A program made the position numbers and the translations under genes. Shown piece by piece: positions 21,640-31,477 of a stretch of DNA of 64,000 nt (position 1 is the first letter of the stretch; each line of letters starts with the position of its first letter). Source of the DNA: Flabesymbios commensalis (lineage: Eukaryota; Annelida; Polychaeta; Terebellida; Flabelligeridae); contig OZ024909.1 of NCBI GenBank assembly GCA_964017125.1, forward strand, positions 54,848,596-54,912,595, read 5' to 3'. The notes beneath the pieces were generated by a model. The model saw only the letters and a program-made list of their open reading frames with translations. It did no database searches and had not been told where the DNA came from.

Positions 21640-23516
21640 AGGAACAACCTCTTATGGGAGGTTGTTCCATGTGAGGATGGTGGTCGGCCAAAAAAGAACA
21701 CTTAGGCATTATTTGATGGGCTAAGAGGAATATACCTCCACGGGTGGAACCCACGTGTCAGTCTTGTGGACATGGTCAACCAACTTTGCCAGGCGTCCCC
21801 TGCAGGTGTACGAGATATACGGTACATCATTTTGGAGCCTCATATTGCTTCTACGGGCAGCAAGGGACCCCTAGTCGAGGTGGCTAATCATCTCACTTAC
21901 ACTGCTCGTGTTGTGGAAACGGTTGCAAGTGTATCTTGCAGCTCTCTTCTGATCCATTTCGAGTTTGTTTATTTTTTCATCTGTATATGGGTTCCAGACC
22001 GTGGCGGCATATTCCAGATGAGACTTTAGTAGGGACTGATTTGCTTGTGTTTTTAATGTTTGGGATACTGTCCTAAAGTATATTCTAAGGAGGCCGAGGA
22101 TACTGTTGGCTTTTCTGGTAGCGTTACTGATGTGGGTGTTCCATTTCAGATCTGAAGTAAGTGTGATGTCGAGGTATTTAGCTGAGTCAGTAGTTTGAAG
22201 GGGGTGGTCATGAAGTGTGTAGATTTTGTTAATTAATGTTTTACCTTTGCCGGTTGTCATGGTAAATTACTTGTCTGGGTTGAATTGCATCAGCCAAGTG
22301 TTTTCCCAAGAGCCGACAGCGTCAAGGTCAGACTGCAGTAGATCAGTGTCTTTTTGTTCCTGATGGGGGGGTACATAATACTGTCATCAGCAAACAAGCG
22401 GACTGTGCTAGTTACAACACCATCAGGTAGGTCATTTAGGTAAAAAAAAAATAGTATGATCCCCAGGACAGTACCAAAGACAATACAGGAGCACTATCAA
22501 AAGAGGCCCCATCCTGGACTACTCTCTGAGATCTAGCAGAACGGAAGTTAGATATCCACCCTAAGTATCTCTCCGGATGCTATACCAGCTTTACCAGAGT
22601 TTATAATTTAGACGCTTATGAGGGACTTTATGAAAAGCTTTGCTATTTAAAGTCCATGATAAGCATGTCTGTTGGCGCTGTACAACTGGTTATAGGTCCT
22701 GGATAAGGGGAAGAAGTTGAGATTCGCAAGAGTAATTTAGACGGAAGCCATGCTGGAGAGGAAGTAAGAGGCTTTGAATATCTATTGTGTTTCAACAGAT
22801 TGCTAACACTAACGTGCTCCATAATTTGAGATGACATGCATGTCAATGAGACAGGGCGATAATTACTCGGTTTATGCCTATCAGCCTTCTTAAAAATTAG
22901 AACTACATTAACTTCTTTCCAGTCTTCTGGGACCTGACCAGTTGTAAGGGAACGGCGGAAAATCATTTCTAATAAAGGAGTAATGTCATTACTGAGTTCT
23001 ATCAAAACCATTGGGGAAATAGAGTCATGGGCAGAAGCTTGATGGGGTTTTAGATAGTTTTAGAGTTTTTTTGACACCAGAAGTAGATATTTCGATGTCA
23101 GACATAGCTGGAAAGGAGCTAGGCCCTTTATCTGGCATTGGTCCTCCGGGCTCTTGGGTGAATACCAAACTAAATTCACAATTGAGGATGGTTGCTTTGT
23201 CGGGGGCATTGGTAAAAGTGTCGCCATCACTGTGCAGGGGAGCTACGCCTGAAGATTTTGTTTAGATTTTATTTCTGAGAAGTTATCTTCTTCTGAAGAG
23301 TCGTATGTTGTCCATGTATGTCCAAGAGGTATTTATCATCTCTTTTTTTAAAATGTTCTTGATTGCTTTATATTGTTTCATATTTTTGGCAGATTTTGAT
23401 GACTTTAATTTCAAGTAAATTTTGTTTTTCTTTCTGACCATTTTCTTAATTTTATTCGTGGGCCAGGGGAGTTGGTGCTTATTATTAATCTGTTTCTTGG
23501 GTATAAATTCGTCCAT
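21640..23516 (-). pseudogene. Jockey/CR1-group LINE remnant
   Basis: Minus-strand blocks run in order. A lysine-rich linker (PWPTNKIKKMVRKKNKIYLK) lies near 23460. RT entry motifs (GQVPEDWKEVNVVLIFKKAD, KPSNYRPVSLTC) lie near 22900. The C-terminal region (SAKYLDITLTSDLKWNTHI, LKSHLEYAATVWNPYTDEK, QKRAARYTCNRFHNTSSV) follows at 21871-22260, and a broken WNNLP tail near 21650. The catalytic YADD region between about 22300 and 22640 is too worn to read. Many frame changes; not active. Confidence 0.82.
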
Positions 23517-23599
23517 TCCAGAATAAAGGGTCCTGAAAAAGGTCCAGAGGTTGTTTGCAGAATTGATTGTTATTTGAATTTTGTGTATATGGGCAAAGC

Positions 23600-24827
23600 C
23601 CGCCTCTTCAAGGCTTTTTTACAAGCTACATATCAAAAAATCCCTTCTCACTAGACCTCTTTTTGCAACTTTCTATTAAAATATAGAAATTCTTGTTTTT
23701 GTCTTAAAAATATGAGATACCAAGTCTAAAACATCAATTTTAATCATTTTTTTAAAGCATTAAAAAAACACGCAGAATACGTTACATTTTTTCATAGATT
23801 AAACATTTCCCAAAATTTCTGATATGTATTGAGCATTTTTGTACAAATACTATACAAAATAAATTTAAACATGCACAATAAAATATAATAATGTAATTTC
23901 AATGTTGTTAAGGTAAATGGTCTTGATTTATTGCAGTATATGAGTGTTTTTTTTCTCCTGATAAGAACAGTAGTGTATACATGTTCAATAACCATTCAAT
24001 ATTGTTTAAATTAAACCTAGGCAACAAAATAAATTGAGTGTGTCATTATTACCAGACTTACTGTTTTTACTATTATACTATACTTCACCAGGCACAAAAT
24101 CATTATCAGAATTGAAAGTAACGTATTCTGTATATGTGTATATACTGGAAGTTATTTCACACTGCCACATTGAATAATCGAGGTTTTTTTGGTCTAAGCA
24201 CATTTTCGATTTTTTTTTTCTAACAAATACCGAGTTTCTGTCATTTCGTGCCTGCTGGTTAATATTTCAAATGAAAATGCAAAATACTTTACTAAAATAT
24301 GTTACATAACTAACAAAAGTCAAGTTATGATAATGTAAAGATATTAAATGTCACTATATCCATTAAATAGTTGTATTATACAAAGTGTGTTTGTACTTTT
24401 GTTACGAAACAGAATGCACTACTAAAACTTTGTTTAGTGAAAAGCAAAATACCTTACCAAAATACGTTACCAAAATACGTTACAAAATGTAACGTATTTT
24501 GTGTAACGTATTCTGGATTTTTTTTCTTTTTGCATAATTGTAAAGCTTGGTTCAATGGCCAGGCGAAATTTTTACTTGCTGCTTGGATATATACCTATAG
24601 TGAGTATGCCTAGCTAAAGGGTCATTTGTTGTTAAGTGTGCACATCACTATCTTCCTTGTGGCGTATTCTGTTATCTTAAAAAATAAATAGCGTCTGCTT
24701 GTTTCTATTGATTATTGCACTGTTCGTAGCACATAATTTTTTTTTATGTCCTAATTCTGGCGTAGACCTATACCTACCTTAGCCTACATATTCATCACAC
24801 AGCAAGAACTTCAGTTGATCTCAGAAT
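23600..24827. repeat. Repeat region with scattered GTAACGTATTCTG motifs
   Basis: The 13-mer GTAACGTATTCTG occurs exactly at 24118-24130, 24503-24515 and 25189-25201, and inverted at 23773-23785. Near-copies lie around 24270, 24450-24500 and 24660. The stretch 24460-24515 is a local palindrome of ATACGTTAC units. This looks like one element of about 1.4 kb with motif-rich sequence, later split by the SINE at 24844. No coding function seen. Confidence 0.55.
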
Positions 24828-24843
24828 TTTTGGCAGATAAAAA

Positions 24844-25162
24844 TGAAATGAAATGAAATAAATCGGGCTTTAGGCCACCTTTGTGCACATATAGGCTAAA
24901 CTGGGCCAGGAAAACCTCCTGAGGATGGTGAGATGATTGAGATGACACTGTCCTTCAGACACAGGATTCGAAATTCGAGCCCTGGCGGTCTGAGGCCGAG
25001 CACGCTACCTCTCGGTCACGGAGGCCCCCCACAATACTAACTTTCACACGTGGATGGGGAAGAAACAATTTTGTTTCTTTCAAACCGCCGAGACCGGGAA
25101 CCGAACCCCGGACTCTGGCGTGAAAGGCAGCGGTGCTAACCACTACCCTAGGGCCCCCGCCC
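24844..25162 (-). mobile_element. Dimeric tRNA-derived SINE
   Basis: Read on the minus strand, the head resembles tRNA-Glu: an A-box like TAGTGGTTAGCACC, CTTTCACGCC in the anticodon region, and a B-box GGGTTCGGTTCCC. A second tRNA-like unit follows, with GAGAGGTAGCGTGCTCGG and a B-box-like GGCTCGAATTTCGAATCC. The element ends in a (TTTCA)n tail. It is flanked by a perfect 16-bp target duplication, TTTTGGCAGATAAAAA, at 24828-24843 and 25163-25178, which marks a recent LINE-driven insertion. Confidence 0.88.
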
Positions 25163-25202
25163 TTTTGGCAGATAAAAACAACTCAAATGTAACGTATTCT
25201 GT

Positions 25203-25888
25203 TATTTTGTGGTGACATGAACATTAATTCAATTTTGCTAGGGACAATATACTACTTTTGGGATTATCTTTTTAATAGGCCTACAATCGCTATATGAATT
25301 CCTCAAATTCAAACAATTTCAAAAACTGCACCCACTCATGAACAGTGACCTGTCTAATACAAAAATTTAAGCTAGCGACATGCCAAAAATACATTTTTAT
25401 GGAATTCCATTGGACAAAAGCACACTTTTTCTTGTCTAGACTATGGATAACTGCACATTTTCTGAAAGGTCTATGCATCAATAAAATGATAAAACTGGTT
25501 AAACAAAAGTGGAGGTCACTATAAACGAGTACACTGCTGGGGTCACATGATTCTTGAAATGGCAGGCTTTGCCCATATGCATTGAGAGTTTAATTTAGAT
25601 TTCAAACCGTCCAAATTTTCCTTTTTGTATGAAAATATTTTGCGCTTCAGTTTCTGAAGGCTTGATTTGTCATCGGTGAAGAGTAGGTCAAAGATCTCCT
25701 TTATATATTATTTATATTATTTAGATTAGTCGGCTTAACAACAACCTGGTCTAACTGTAGCTATAGGAAATACCATATTGCTGTGCCTATATTCTGATTA
25801 ACACATAAATTTAATAATAAAGCACGGGTATGCATAGCCTAATTACATAGCTCAAAAAAATGTGCATAGACCATAGGCTTATAGACTA
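25203..25888. other. No recognised feature
   Basis: Non-coding sequence between the SINE and the TTAA-flanked module. I see no gene or repeat structure. Confidence 0.4.
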
Positions 25889-25894
25889 TCTGAA

Positions 25895-26895
25895 AGATTC
25901 ATACAACTGCGAAACGGGCATGCGTGGGACGGTCAGGTGTAGGCCTACATTAGCCTATATATAGAGTACATTTGACGGCATTAATAATAATAGTAATAAT
26001 ATAAAGCATTTTATATAGCACCATACATCAGCCGTTTCGGCCATTCGCAGGCACTCTGAACAGTCAACAATAAGGCATCAGGAATATAGGCTAGATTTAA
26101 GAGATAAGTCTTGACAGATTGTTTGCAAGTAGAAGTGGAGGGATAGTTCTTTTATAGATATTGGCAGTTCATTCCATATAGCCTGGGAGCAGCACAGGAG
26201 AATGTGCTGTCTCCTTGCTTCGTGTGTGTTGTTGGCACAGTCAACACAGACGTATTGGTACATCTTAGTATTCTTGGTGGAGTATAAGGAGTCAGCATTT
26301 CAAAAATGTAGGCCGGCGCCTCGTTATGAAGAGCACAGTATGTTGTCACATTTTGGATTTTGTACTCAATTCTGGATCTGACTGGTAGCCAGTGTAGATC
26401 ACGGATATGAGGAGTGATATGGTCACTGCGTAAACACTTTACAACTAGTCTTGCAGCAGCATTCTGCGCTTTTTGCAATTTATCCAATAGGCCTTCGGAA
26501 ATGCCATAGAGAGAAATGTTACCATAGTCAAGGTGAGGCACCACCAGAAAACAAACAAGCCTCATTTCCACATGAGAGAAATTGGTGAATTATTACCTCA
26601 GCTACTGATTTTATTACTAGATACTACTCCAACGAGAAATCGGCCCAATGTTGTTTTAATGATAGACCAACATCTGCGACGTAGGCCGACATTAAACCAA
26701 AATTTTGTGAGTGTGCAGTGTTGGCTGGGAAAGCTCTCATTGTCAATATGCTGGAGGTCAACTGTTTCCAGACCCCAACTGTAACACAACAACCGTTTGT
26801 GTTTCAACACAAAGCCCACATAACAGTAATTGGTGAAGTATTTCCTCATAGATGTCGCTCAAGTATATAGAGTTCTATAATTTGGGAACTTACTA
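25895..26895. mobile_element. TTAA-flanked module, copy 1, split by a LINE tail
   Basis: Starts AGATTCATACAACTGC after TGAA (25891-25894) and ends before TTAA (26896-26899). It shares GGGACGGTCAGGTGTAGGCC, TTTGACGGCATT, the ACTCCAACGAGAAAT MITE part and TAGATGTCGCTCAAGTAT with copies at 27589-28100 (inverted) and 47487-47858. Its extra length is the LINE insertion at 25983-26575. Confidence 0.6.
25983..26575 (-). pseudogene. CR1/L2-like LINE 3' end
   Basis: Encodes LDYGNISLYGISEGLLDKLQ, QNAAARLVVKCLRSDHITP and IRDLHWLPVRSRIEYKI, the same C-terminal domain as the LINE at 14790-17257, with a frame change near 26200. The tail has TTATATAGCACC and an (AAT)n run. It is 5'-truncated, as usual for LINE insertions, and sits in the module whose empty counterpart is at 47575-47635. 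Confidence 0.85.
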
Positions 26896-26899
26896 TTAA

Positions 26900-27450
26900 A
26901 GGGACCCCTTGGGATGAGACATTTTCAATGTTGTCAATTTTTAAAAATTTAATTTATATGAAGCTATATAGCCTACTGATCTTAGCTAAAAATACAAAAA
27001 AGTCTAAAAAAAAATTTAAAGCACCGAAAAAGAGCGAAATAGTTGTATTTCCAGGTCGTATATTGACATGTAAACAAAACAAGTTAGCAATATTAAAAGC
27101 ACTTTCCATCACATATTCCCACGTATCAGACGGTAAGATCAGAGCAGTCGCCGCTAATTGGTGTCTCATAGTCAGGACACGGGAGAACACACCTGCAGCA
27201 CTGATTGTCTACCCAACGCTGGGCCGATGCAATCAGCATGTGGCCCAATGCTGTGAAAACATTCAATCGTCCTTCAGGTAGGCCCCTATACAAATAGTTT
27301 GTCTGGGTTACTTCTGGTTTCATAGACATGTTGATTAAAAATATTTGTAAATATATGAAAATTCTGAAAAAAATTATATCATGATCCGAGGGATACACTA
27401 CTTCAGTGCGGAAGTAAAAACGAATATTGATGTCATCCCAAGGGGCTGCT
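26900..27450. mobile_element. TTAA-flanked MITE with AGGGACCCCTTGGGATGA ends
   Basis: 551 bp with TTAA on both sides (26896-26899, 27451-27454). The terminal inverted repeat AGGGACCCCTTGGGATGA matches AGCAGCCCCTTGGGATGA at the other end in 16 of 18 positions. A partial foldback MITE of the CCCAGCAAACAC group lies near 27205-27265. No transposase. Confidence 0.78.
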
Positions 27451-27462
27451 TTAAAGACTTAA

Positions 27463-28262
27463 AGGTGTAGTCAACTGTCAAAATTCGCGGGACAAGGGTC
27501 CCCCAGAAGGCAATAGTGCCCGTGGGTAAGCCAAGGCCCTATTCCATAATAATACTAAATATGCGTTTCATACCCAAAGCCTCATTAAGAGCAAGTTCTC
27601 AAATCACAGCAAGTTCATATATACTTGAGCGACATCTATGAGGTAATAATTCAAAGACCTTGTCTTTTGCCCCTACTTGGTCGCCTACTTGCAAACAAAC
27701 TGACTGTATTACTGCTGGGATTTGGAGACTGCTTGACCCCCAAGTTTGCATTGTCACCCAGTACCTAAACACAAAACATTTGTATGACTTTATGCAATGT
27801 TGGGCCAACGTCGAAGACGTTGGGCCGACATTGCATAAATGTCATACAAATGTCTTGCGTTTGCTGGGCAGGAGGACTTTCTCTCAAACATTTTACATTT
27901 ATCTAATGTTGGTTCAATGTTGGGCCAGCGTCGCAGACGTTGGCCTAACATTAAAACAGCAGTGGATCAATGTCTCGTTTGAGTAGTATCTTGTAATCAG
28001 TTCAGTGGCTATATTAATGCCGTCAATCTGTACTCAATAGGCTACTGTTGGCCTACACTTGACCGTCCCAGGCATGCGCGTTTTGAAGCTGAATGATTCT
28101 TTAATGCGGCGATGTGTATGAAATGCATTTATAGTAGGCTATTATTATCTTGGCTGATAGCTGTGGATGTGGGGTGATATATGTCATTGTGGAATGTCCA
28201 GGGGCCACTGTTGCATACCGGGGACACCCTTGTCCAGTGTATTTTGACAGTTGACTATACCT
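27463..28262. mobile_element. TTAA-targeting element with AGGTRTAGTCAACTGTC ends, containing nested copies
   Basis: Left end AGGTGTAGTCAACTGTCAAA after TTAA (27459-27462); right end, reverse-complemented, AGGTATAGTCAACTGTCAAA before TGAA. GGACAAGGGT / ACCCTTGTCC extends the inverted repeat to about 45 bp. A second TTAA-flanked module (27589-28100, TTAA at 27585 and 28101) is nested inside, carrying palindromic MITEs at 27757-27868 and about 27890-27985. A truncated relative ends at 48362, again followed by TTAA. Confidence 0.7.
27757..27868. mobile_element. 112-bp near-perfect palindromic MITE
   Basis: From CCCAGTACCTAAACAC to GTTTGCTGGG. The arms AACATTTGTATGACTTTATG and CATAAATGTCATACAAATGT pair almost fully, with a centre of GCCAACGTCGAAGACGTTGG. 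It is the best-preserved member of its family here. Confidence 0.75.
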
Positions 28263-28269
28263 TGAATGT

Positions 28270-28816
28270 TAAATAGCGTAATACGCTTTACGATTTAAAA
28301 TTACGTGCTTGCCCCAGCTTCCCCTGAAGACATTCACAATATCTGTAAATCAGGGCCCTGATCTGTAAATAGTGTCAAGGTACCACAATAAAAGATCACG
28401 TGGTTTAAAGTGCACACAAATTTGGCGGGAACGTTGTTTTTGTTGACTTCTGTAAGTGTATTGTCTATTTAATATCATTTTATACACACCAATTAATACG
28501 TAATTCAAATCACTATATCCGATTCGTATGAAATAAAACTTCTACATCAATTCTCTATTAATATTGTAACTGTTGAATTATATGAAAGTAATCAAAACAT
28601 GATCCGAGTCGGTGTGCAGGTGTGTTGCCAGTTCAGAGAGTTCTGTTTTACGGGAATTGCGCGGGCTCACTCCAGTCTGGACCATGCATTCTCTGCCCAT
28701 GGCCATGCCGTCATACCTACTAGCACTGCATACCCATGACTTTGTCTTTGAGTGAATACTCCAGCAGCCCTCCATTGGCATTGCCCAGGGTGGAATTCGC
28801 TTTACTCGTAATTTTG
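28270..28816. other. No gene recognised
   Basis: Includes a CG-richer stretch at 28600-28800 with open reading frames but no recognisable domain or splice pattern. Confidence 0.35.
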
Positions 28817-28820
28817 TTAA

Positions 28821-30960
28821 TGTAGGCACTAGTCTACCACATGACGTCATAAATTAGGTACTACAATGATTTTTTTAAAATGGTCAAAAAACCCTGTGTC
28901 CAAAACTAAATGATGACCCAGCATATAAGAAAAAAGTAGCTTTTTAAATTTTTGAAAAAAATCAAGTAGTTTTTGAGATATGGCTGTTTTTGTGATTTTT
29001 TTTTTGTGATTTTTAAAGCCAATCGGATAAACCCTAAAGTGTGTCACAATTTCGAGAAAATTATATAATTTTAACGCAAGTCATATATTTAGGTAAAATT
29101 TCAGTGTGCTTTCATATAATAAACATCATAACATCATATATTTATGAAATCTGCTCATTGTCAGGAAAATAAGTGTGAACATGAAAATGACCTTCGTTTG
29201 ACCTTGACCCAGTTTCAGCAACAAAGGTTCAAGGACAACACCACTCAGATATCACTATCCAAATATATATCCCGTCACCAAATATTACTATTTCTTCATC
29301 CTTAAACTTATTATCCAAATCTTTTGTGACTAAAATGAACGTTAACCAGCATATAAGAAGATAGGTTTTTATTTTTTGAAAAAATATTAAATAGTTTTCA
29401 AGATATCGCTATTTTCGTAAAAAAAAAGACAAAAATAATTAACCCGGACACTGGTATGAGAATGTGAAATAATATACATTGATCACTGGCAAATGATTTT
29501 GTCCAAAAATATACAAAAATGACATATTTAAACAAATAGCCAGTGCTCCCATCAAAGCTGATGAAGCCAAACCCTAGTACACATAGTAACATGGGTTGGG
29601 GTTGGGCTTCATGGGGGTGCTACCGCAAGGTCATGGCAAGGTCATCTCAAGGTCACAGCAAGGTCAAATCAGCTAAAATTGGACAAAAACAGCTTTTTTT
29701 AGTAGTTTTGCTTCATTTTTGTTCATTTGAGATGTCTATGATGTTTGTAGCCCATCTAAGCCCTTAGACGGGGATACACCAAACACATTCCAAAAGGTTT
29801 TGGGGGTAATATGGGGGTTGTAGGGGTAATGCCCTGTCAAATCACCCCTATATGTTACCCCTCACTGCTATGGCAGAAATGGGCCAAATAACAGGCAGAT
29901 TGTCATTTTTGGACCAATAACCAGCACTCCCATTAAAGCTGATGAAGCCCAGCACTAGTACATATGGTGGCATATCCTAAGGGTTGTGCTTCAAAGGGGT
30001 GCCATCCCAAAGTGATCACAAGGTCATCTCAAGGTCACAGCAAGGTCAAATCAGCTCAAATTGGATAAAAATAGCTTATTTTGATGGTTTTTGCTTCATT
30101 TTTGTTCATTTGAGATGTCTATGATGTTTGTAGCCCACCTAAGCCCTAACACATGGATACACCAGATACATTCCAAAAGGTTTTGGGGGTAATATAGGGG
30201 TTGTAGGGGTAATGCCCTGTCAAATCACCCTTATGTTACCCCTCACTGCTATGGCAGAAATGGGCCAAATACCAGGCAGATTGTCATTTTTGGACCAATG
30301 ACCAGCACTCCCATTAAAGCTGATGAAGCCCAGCACTAGTACATATGCTGACATGGGTTAGGGCTTTGCTTCATGGAGGTGCCACCCCGAGGTCATTCTA
30401 AGTTATGACAAGGTCATCTCAAGGTCACAGCAAGGTCAAATCAGCCCAAATTGGGTAAAATAGCTTATTTTGGTATTTTTTGCTCCAATTATTTCCACTT
30501 GACATATCTGCAATGGTTCTAAGCCACCTAGACCCAAACACAGAGGTACATGGAACACATCCCAAAAGGTTACTGGGGTGATCTAAGGGTTATTCGGGTG
30601 ATACCCCATTAAATTACCCTTATGTCACCCCTCTCTAATATGGCAGAAAAGTATGTTTGACAAACCAAAAACTGTGTCACAATTTTGCAAAAAATAGAAA
30701 ATATCGGCTATTTTTTATTTTCAAGATCAAAATAGTGTTGTATTTTGTCATAACTATTATCAAATCATATATTTATGCAATCTGTTAGATGTTGTCAATA
30801 CAGCTGTGAACACAAAATTGACATTTGTTTGACCTTGACTCAGTTTCACTGGTCAGCAAAAAGGTTTGAGGAAACTGGTGCATAAAAATCACTATCTGTA
30901 CAAATGTTATTTTATGACAATTCTCAATTGTAATCCCACTGAACCATTTATGTGAAAGCT
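28821..30960. repeat. Left long terminal inverted repeat with 381-bp units
   Basis: Three tandem units begin at about 29540, 29921 and 30302 (CCAGCACTCCC landmark, spacing 381). Each unit carries CAAGGTCA several times in direct orientation. The array is bracketed by a diverged direct duplicate, 29031-29280 and 30660-30900, sharing GTGTCACAATTT, CATATATTTATG and GTTTGACCTTGAC. Confidence 0.75.
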
Positions 30961-31477
30961 CTGATATAAAGATGGTAGGCTTAACCAGGCTTAACTTAAC
31001 ATATAGCTGAGTGCTATTGCAAATACATTACAAATTGTTATATGTCGTTTCGGCGTAATAAAATGTGCGATATGCAGAGATCAGAAAATGCCATGGACAA
31101 AAGAAGTAACAAGTGATGTCAGTAACCAGATATTATTTTTTTCAAATCATATAACAATAAGTATCATCGTCACCTTTTCATCGGTAAGTAGATAATATCC
31201 TTTGTATCAGTTCATTAACAATCTGGAAGTGTTCTGTCAATTCAGTTATTGAATGTCCATTATAAACATTTGATTTCATTTGTTGGAAAATATATACATT
31301 TCACTGGTAGGCATATGATTAATAAATACACAGAATATGTGAATAATAATTCATTCTGACAATAAATATTATTATTATATATATATACAGATAAATTATA
31401 TATTTAATATAAATATTTCAATTTAAAATATCATAGATAAAAATATAAATATAATTATATCATCCTGTAGTCTATAT
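30961..31477. other. Transposase 3' flank
   Basis: Very AT-rich sequence downstream of the transposase stop, with (AT)n runs near 31378-31390. No canonical AATAAA signal was seen on the minus strand close to the stop. Confidence 0.4.

Noticed and set aside
25080-25160. A functional tRNA gene on the minus strand
   Set aside because: A and B boxes are present, but the unit is followed by a second tRNA-like head and a SINE tail within one target duplication, so it is a retroposon.
28578-28850. 90-codon open frame in a CG-richer patch
   Set aside because: No motif or splice pattern; it sits between repeats and runs over the transposon border.
28854-28864. Alternative left end of the big transposon at TTAGGTACTAC
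   Set aside because: The match to the right terminus is weaker and the flank is TAAA; the end at 28821 gives exact TTAA and a longer TAGGCACTA match.
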